Positions 59,849 through 64,000 of a stretch of DNA of 64,000 nt are shown here, one piece after another (position 1 is the first letter of the stretch; each line of letters opens with the position of its first letter). The stretch comes from Wenzhouxiangella sediminis. Its GTDB lineage: Bacteria; Pseudomonadota; Gammaproteobacteria; Xanthomonadales; Wenzhouxiangellaceae. The notes under the pieces are model-generated. The model was not told where the DNA came from. It saw only the letters and a list, made by a program, of their open reading frames with translations, and made no database searches. Where the stretch lies: assembly GCF_003410055.1 (NCBI RefSeq), contig NZ_QUZK01000022.1:1-64000 (forward strand). Reading direction: 5' to 3'. Made by a program: the position numbers and the translations under genes.

Positions 59849-61384
59849 TTATTCCTCGGCAAACCAGTGCGCGCGAGCCTTCATGATCAGGTCGGCGGCC
59901 AGCTCGGGATCGAGCCCTTCGATTTCCTCGAGCTCGTCGGTGGCGCACTCGGCCAGATCGTCGCGCGTGCGGATGCCCTTCTCGGCCAGGCGGTAGGCAA
60001 TGGTATCGGTCATGCCTTCCAGATCAAGCAGATCCTGCTCCGGCTTGTGCTCCTCGAGCTCTTCCTCGGAAGCGATCATCTGCGTCAGCAGGGCATCGCG
60101 GGCGCGCTGGCGCAGTTCGGAGACGACGTTCTCGTCGAACTCCTCGACGTCGAGCAGTTCGCTCTCGGGCACGTAGGCCACTTCCTCGACGTTGGTGAAG
60201 CCTTCCTGCACCAGGATCGTGGCGACTTCCTCGTCGACGTCCAGCTTGGTCTTGAACATCTCGAGGATGGTGCGCGCCTCGGTCTCGCTCTTCTGCTCGG
60301 CTTCCTCGATGGTCATCACGTTGAGGTTCCAGCCGGTCAGTTCGGAGGCCAGGCGCACGTTCTGGCCGCCACGGCCGATCGCCTGCGAGAGATTCTCTTC
60401 CTCGACGGCGATGTCCATGCTGTTGGTGTCCTCGTCGACGACGATCGAGTGGACTTCGGCCGGCGCCATCGCGTTGATCACGAACTGCGCCGGGTTTTCG
60501 TCCCAAAGGATGATGTCGATGCGCTCGCCGGCCAGCTCGTTGGAGACGGCCTGCACGCGCGAGCCGCGCATGCCGACGCAAGCGCCGATCGGGTCGGTGC
60601 GGTCATCCAGGGCGTGCACGGCAATCTTGGCGCGCCGGCCCGGATCGCGGGCCGCGCCCTTGAGCTCGATCAGGTCCTGACCGATCTCGGGCACTTCGAG
60701 CTTGAACAGCTCGATGAGAAACTCGTTCATGGTGCGGCTGACGAACAGCTGCGGACCGCGCACTTCCGGACGCACCTCGTAGAGGTAGCCTCGGACGCGA
60801 TCGTTGATTCGCGCAGTTTCGCCCGGAATCGTGTGCCGCGACGGAATGAAGGCTTCGGCGTTCTCGCCGAGGTCGAGCATGATGCCGCCCTTTTCCATGC
60901 GCTTGATCTGTCCGCTGATCAGTTCGCCGACGCGTTCTTCGTAAGCCTCGACCACCTTGGCGCGCTCGGCCTGGCGCACGCGCTGGACGATCACCTGCTT
61001 GGCGGCCTGGGCGGCGATGCGGCCGAACTCCGGCGGCTCCATCGGCTCTTCGATGTAGTCGCCGACTTCCAGATCGGCATCGTGCTTCCTGGCGTCAGCA
61101 AGGCGAATCTGGCGGTCTTCCGATTCCAGCTCGACCTCTTCCTCGTCCTCGCCCTCGCCGACGGTCTCGCCTTCGTCGGGAATCACTTCCCAGCGGCGGA
61201 AGGCCTCGTATTCGCCGGTCTCGCGGTCGATGGCGACGCGCACGTCGACGTCCTCCGGGTGGCGACGACGCGCAGCCGATGCCAGCGCGGCCTCGATGGC
61301 CTCGAAGATCGTCTCGCGGTCCAGGCCCTTCTCGTTCGAGACGGCCTCGACCACCTGCAGGATTTCCTTGCCCTTCTTCATCAT
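59849..61384 (-). CDS. nusA: Transcription termination/antitermination factor NusA
   Basis: The 511-residue protein has the N-terminal RNA polymerase-binding domain (EILQVVEAVSNEKGLDRETI), an S1 domain (KVVEAYEERVGELISGQIKR, LDLGENAEAFIPSR), two KH domains (DPIGACVGMRGSRVQAVSNEL and AIGRGGQNVRLASELTGW) and two acidic C-terminal helix-hairpin repeats, as in gammaproteobacteria. Two adjacent ATGs (61384 and 61381) are both possible starts. It controls pausing, termination and rRNA antitermination. Confidence 0.97.
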   Translation of the reverse strand: MMKKGKEILQVVEAVSNEKGLDRETIFEAIEAALASAARRRHPEDVDVRVAIDRETGEYEAFRRWEVIPDEGETVGEGEDEEEVELESEDRQIRLADARKHDADLEVGDYIEEPMEPPEFGRIAAQAAKQVIVQRVRQAERAKVVEAYEERVGELISGQIKRMEKGGIMLDLGENAEAFIPSRHTIPGETARINDRVRGYLYEVRPEVRGPQLFVSRTMNEFLIELFKLEVPEIGQDLIELKGAARDPGRRAKIAVHALDDRTDPIGACVGMRGSRVQAVSNELAGERIDIILWDENPAQFVINAMAPAEVHSIVVDEDTNSMDIAVEEENLSQAIGRGGQNVRLASELTGWNLNVMTIEEAEQKSETEARTILEMFKTKLDVDEEVATILVQEGFTNVEEVAYVPESELLDVEEFDENVVSELRQRARDALLTQMIASEEELEEHKPEQDLLDLEGMTDTIAYRLAEKGIRTRDDLAECATDELEEIEGLDPELAADLIMKARAHWFAEE

Positions 61385-61420
61385 TGCCAAGTTCCGCAAA
61401 AGCTCGTTACGAATCGGTTC

Positions 61421-61903
61421 TTAATGTCGCTTCTCCGCCAGCAGCGCATCCACGTCGGGAGCGAGGTTGGCGCGCTGGATGTCGGCGACGACCAGGGTGT
61501 GACGCTCACCGTCGACCTCGAGAATCACCTCGTCGTCGTCGGCGCTGACGATCACGCCCTTGAACTTGCGCCGACCCTCGACGGGCGCGGCCAGCATGAC
61601 CTTCGCCATCTCGCCGACGAACTGCGCAAACTGCGCGCCGGTAAACAGCGGCCGCTCGATGCCCGGAGAAGAAACTTCCAGCGTGTACTGACCGCTGACC
61701 GGGTCTTCGACGTCGAGCAGGGCCGACACCTCGCGGCTGACACGCTCGCAGTCGTCGATGCCGATGCCGACTTCCGGCCGGTCGATGTAGAGCCGGATCA
61801 ACCGATTCTTGGGATTGGACTGGTACTCGATGCCGACGAACTCGTAACCGAGATCCTCGACCAGCGGTGCCAGCAACGATTCCAGCTTGTCGCTCACTGC
61901 CAC
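61421..61903 (-). CDS. rimP: Ribosome maturation factor RimP
   Basis: The 160-residue protein shows LESLLAPLVEDLGYEFVGIEY, RLYIDRPEVGIGIDDCERVSRE, YTLEVSSPGIERPLFTGAQF and the C-terminal SH3-like barrel (FKGVIVSADDDEVILEVDG). It is needed for 30S subunit maturation. It is the first protein gene of the nusA operon, 36 bases ahead of nusA, and follows the initiator tRNA gene on the same strand. Confidence 0.95.
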   Translation of the reverse strand: MAVSDKLESLLAPLVEDLGYEFVGIEYQSNPKNRLIRLYIDRPEVGIGIDDCERVSREVSALLDVEDPVSGQYTLEVSSPGIERPLFTGAQFAQFVGEMAKVMLAAPVEGRRKFKGVIVSADDDEVILEVDGERHTLVVADIQRANLAPDVDALLAEKRH

Positions 61904-61947
61904 GGCTATCTCTCCGGCCCTGAAACGGCTTTCTTCGGCCCTGAACG

Positions 61948-61977
61948 AAAAAAGCCCCTTTGACCAGGGGCTTTTTT
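61948..61977. terminator. Bidirectional intrinsic terminator between tRNA-fMet and rimP
   Basis: AAAAAAGCCCC (61948-61958) pairs with GGGGCTTTTTT (61967-61977) around an 8-base loop, giving a GC stem with T-runs on both strands. On the minus strand it ends the tRNA transcript 15 bases after the CCA, before rimP. The downstream operon must therefore rely on read-through or its own promoter. Confidence 0.85.
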
Positions 61978-61991
61978 CTACTCCAAAAACC

Positions 61992-62068
61992 TGGTAGCGG
62001 GGGCAGGATTCGAACCTGCGACCTTCGGGTTATGAGCCCGACGAGCTGCCAGACTGCTCCACCCCGCA
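61992..62068 (-). tRNA. metY: Initiator tRNA-Met (CAT)
   Basis: The 77-base gene folds as a full cloverleaf with encoded CCA. The anticodon loop CTCATAA is flanked by the stem TCGGG/CCCGA, giving the three consecutive G-C pairs that mark the initiator. The acceptor stem pairs GCGGGG with CCCCGC, while the first base is T opposite T at position 72, so the 1:72 pair is open as in initiators. The T-loop is GTTCGAATC. Position ahead of rimP-nusA-infB matches metY of Escherichia coli. Confidence 0.95.
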
Positions 62069-62080
62069 ATCGAATTCGCA

Positions 62081-62109
62081 ATTATAGGATCGACTCCGTT
62101 TCTTTGCAA
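62081..62109 (-). promoter_or_regulatory. Strong sigma-70 promoter of tRNA-fMet
   Basis: On the minus strand TTGCAA (62109-62104) and the consensus TATAAT (62086-62081) are separated by exactly 17 bases. The start point would fall about six bases before the tRNA 5' end at 62068. Confidence 0.85.
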
Positions 62110-62143
62110 GCCCGATCCCGAAAAATCGCGTGTCGGCCGGAGA

Positions 62144-62839
62144 TCAGCCGCCCCGGTCGTCGACTTGCTCCGACTCGGGACGCGAGAGGATATCACGAAG
62201 GCCACCGACGATGTAAAGACTCCAGGTGACGGCGGTCACTTGGCCGATCATCGCCAGGCGCCGAGCCATCCCGCGCCGCCACCCGAATTTGCTCTCCTTG
62301 GTGCGATGCGTCACGCCAGTGACCAGATCGAAGCTCATGCCGCGCCCGTATCGCTTGGCGGTGTGATTGAGCGCCACTTCGATGCGATAGCCGCGCTTGT
62401 GACGCTCGGGCACCAGGTTCCAGATGCGCCGCGTCACCGCCCGTTCACCGCCGATGATGGGAAACACGTGCAGCAGGCGGTTGAGCCACAACGTCTTTCG
62501 GGCCCGCAATCCGACGTGCATGTCCACCCTGCCCTCTGCAACGGGGCGCACGATCCGCGTGATCGCTTCGTGGGTCAGTCCGGTCACGTCGGCGTCGAGG
62601 AACAGCAACAGGTCGCTGGCGGCTTGCGCCACCCCCGCCTCGAGCGCGGCCGCCTTGCCGCCGTTGTCCTTCAGGCGCAGGACCCGGGCGCCCGCCGCGG
62701 CCGCGCGCTCGGCGGTCTCGTCGCTCGAGCCGTCGTCGACCACGATCACCTCTTCCACTTCCGGATGCCCGATCACGTCGGAGACCGCCCGGCCCACCGT
62801 GGCCGCCTCGTTGAAAGCGGCGATCACGACCGAAACCAT
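62144..62839 (-). CDS. Family 2 glycosyltransferase
   Basis: The 231-residue protein is a GT-A glycosyltransferase: VSVVIAAFNEAATVGRAVSD, VEEVIVVDDGSSDET and the metal-binding LLLFLDADV. A single C-terminal hydrophobic segment (IGQVTAVTWSLYIVGGL) may attach it to the membrane. The acceptor is unknown; a lipid or polyprenyl sugar acceptor is common for the family. Its start overlaps the end of the DedA gene by 16 bases, suggesting joint function in envelope synthesis. Confidence 0.88.
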   Translation of the reverse strand: MVSVVIAAFNEAATVGRAVSDVIGHPEVEEVIVVDDGSSDETAERAAAAGARVLRLKDNGGKAAALEAGVAQAASDLLLFLDADVTGLTHEAITRIVRPVAEGRVDMHVGLRARKTLWLNRLLHVFPIIGGERAVTRRIWNLVPERHKRGYRIEVALNHTAKRYGRGMSFDLVTGVTHRTKESKFGWRRGMARRLAMIGQVTAVTWSLYIVGGLRDILSRPESEQVDDRGG

Positions 62840-63420
62840 CGCTTCCTCATCATCGTTCCGACCAGCAGGTAGGCCGCAATCGCCAGAAGCAGGAACAGCA
62901 GGAAAGCCACCTCGATGTGCTCGACCAGTTGTTCGAGATGCTGCGCCGTGCCGACCACGCCCCAGGCCAGGCCGGCCATGGCCAGGGTGATGGTGACGAC
63001 CGCTGCGAAATTGACCATGACCCACGTGCGAAACGGCATGTTCAGCGCTCCGGCCAGGACCTGGGCCGCAATCCGAGTGCCATAGACGAACTTGGACAGG
63101 AAGAGGAGCCGCGGCCCGTTGCGCGAGAAAAGGCCCTGCAGCCGATTGACCACCCGGCTGGAGTGCCGCTGCCGCATCTTCTCCACGGCGCCCGAGGGCG
63201 ACCATCGGCCGATCATGAACCAGGCCAGGTCGGAGAGCATGGTGGCGACCACCGCCACCAGGATCACGGCGACGGGGTCCAGTCGACCGGTGGTCGCCAG
63301 GTAGAGCGCAGGCAAGAGTACGACTTCGCCGGCCAGCAGCAGGCCGACGAAAAGCATCAGGTAAGGATATGCGGCTACAAGGTCGAGCACCGGCTGGAAG
63401 ATTCCGGCCGCCTCCTGCAT
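62824..63420 (-). CDS. DedA-family membrane protein
   Basis: The 198-residue protein has the DedA/SNARE-associated pattern: a re-entrant-like start (YPYLMLFVGLLLAGEVVLLPAL), LSDLAWFMIGRWS, and the arginine motif RLLFLSKFVYGTRIAAQVLAG before further helices. DedA members act as lipid or undecaprenyl-phosphate carriers in several bacteria; the exact substrate here is unknown. A GGGGAG Shine-Dalgarno precedes ATG 63420. It is followed by an overlapping glycosyltransferase gene. Confidence 0.85.
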   Translation of the reverse strand: MQEAAGIFQPVLDLVAAYPYLMLFVGLLLAGEVVLLPALYLATTGRLDPVAVILVAVVATMLSDLAWFMIGRWSPSGAVEKMRQRHSSRVVNRLQGLFSRNGPRLLFLSKFVYGTRIAAQVLAGALNMPFRTWVMVNFAAVVTITLAMAGLAWGVVGTAQHLEQLVEHIEVAFLLFLLLAIAAYLLVGTMMRKRWFRS

Positions 63421-63603
63421 CCCTCTCTCCCCGGAATTCACTTGTCGTTGATGACTGTCAACGGATTGTAACCGGCCCGTCACGGGGCGCAAGCGCGAGC
63501 AACCGGGCGTCGATCCATGTCAGGACCCCGACCCGGTCAGGCGGACGCCCCCGCCATCCCGTGTAGAATCCGGATTCGGAACTCAACACACCGCAATGAT
63601 TCG

Positions 63604-64000
63604 ATGAAGCGACTTTTCCTTGCAGCCGTTGCGCTGCTGGCCGGCAGCGCGCTGGCCGAGACCCCCGAACTGAAACAGATCATGGCCGACCCGCAGTGGA
63701 TCGGGCCGCCCGTCGAGGCCGCCTGGTGGCAGCTCGACGGCGAGGCCGTCTACTACCGCGTCGAACGCGACGACAGCGAGCTGTTCGACATCCACCGCGT
63801 CGACCTCGACAGCGGCGAGGACAGCGTAGTGGCGTACGCCGACCAGGCCGACATCGATGGCGCGAACCCGATCCTTCATCCGCATACCGGCCGCATCGTC
63901 TTCGTGCGCGAGGGCAATCTGTTCGCCCGCCTGCCGGGCCGCGATGAACTGCTCCAGCTGACCCGCAATACCGAAGCCGACACCGACCCGGACTTCAGTC
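63604..64000 (+). CDS. S9-family peptidase (prolyl oligopeptidase/DPP-like), 5' part
   Basis: The frame runs off the window end after about 132 codons. It starts with a signal peptide (MKRLFLAAVALLAGSALA) and enters an N-terminal propeller region with repeated strands (WQLDGEAVYYRVERDDSELF, DIHRVDLDSGEDSV, HTGRIVFVREGNLFARL). This arrangement fits the propeller of secreted dipeptidyl peptidase-like S9 enzymes; the catalytic domain lies outside the window, so the assignment is provisional. Confidence 0.7.
   Translation, partial: MKRLFLAAVALLAGSALAETPELKQIMADPQWIGPPVEAAWWQLDGEAVYYRVERDDSELFDIHRVDLDSGEDSVVAYADQADIDGANPILHPHTGRIVFVREGNLFARLPGRDELLQLTRNTEADTDPDFS

Overview
The window is 64 kb of GC-rich, densely coding chromosome. 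It most likely comes from a gammaproteobacterium near the Chromatiales/Lysobacterales border, of Wenzhouxiangella type. This is inferred from conserved gammaproteobacterial neighbourhoods (tesA/ybbA/ybbP; trmJ divergent from suhB; tRNA-fMet, rimP, nusA, infB, rbfA, truB), from the TIGR02999-type sigma factor with its Ser/Thr kinase, and from the abundance of secreted repeat proteins. No phage, plasmid backbone, transposase or CRISPR array was found, and no gene-free stretch exceeds 300 bases.

Layout. 1-1.1 kb: the C-terminal end of an Rhs protein, cut off at a repeat element. 1.1-9.4 kb: ETF-ubiquinone oxidoreductase, TesA, a YbbA/YbbP-type ABC system, a MATE transporter and a site-2 protease. 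9.4-14 kb: a small acidic protein, RarA, an acyl-CoA synthetase and a queuosine-tRNA-mannosyltransferase-like protein. 14-17 kb: a secreted 14-repeat FG-GAP protein. 17-24.5 kb: sigma factor with a membrane partner, a VWA lipoprotein, a CYTH protein, and 3-hydroxybutyrate oligomer hydrolase divergent from 3-hydroxybutyrate dehydrogenase. 24.7-31 kb: a response regulator, a secreted beta-helix protein, and an ECF sigma/kinase pair. 31-38 kb: M14 peptidase, TruC, a MarR regulator, and the homogentisate pathway hpd-hmgA-fahA-maiA. 38-43 kb: DUF4398 and OmpA proteins, a candidate small RNA, a YdcH-like protein, transsulfuration genes and an FHA protein. 43-50 kb: TruD, a winged-helix regulator and a possible target, FtsB, DapE, MtfA, an alkyltransferase-like protein, TrmJ and SuhB. 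50-56 kb: secreted and membrane proteins of unknown function and a YhiN-type flavoprotein. 56-62 kb: the translation/transcription operon with initiator tRNA. 62-64 kb: a glycosyltransferase, a DedA protein and the start of an S9 peptidase.

Pathways. Hpd, HmgA, MaiA and FahA take 4-hydroxyphenylpyruvate to fumarate and acetoacetate. 3-Hydroxybutyrate dehydrogenase interconverts acetoacetate with 3-hydroxybutyrate, which the oligomer hydrolase would supply. Cystathionine beta-synthase plus a gamma-lyase/synthase form a reverse transsulfuration route.

Three signals stand out. First, many same-strand gene junctions hold hairpin elements whose arms are runs of 7-, 8- or 9-base units; they sit just behind stop codons and interrupt the homogentisate cluster three times. 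Second, three unrelated secreted proteins end in the same tail, L-F-x-D-x-F-E. Third, several regulatory sites can be read directly: a MarR-type operator inside the hpd promoter, CTGA direct repeats one helical turn apart beside an OmpR-like regulator gene, and a hairpin covering the ribosome binding site of the VWA lipoprotein.
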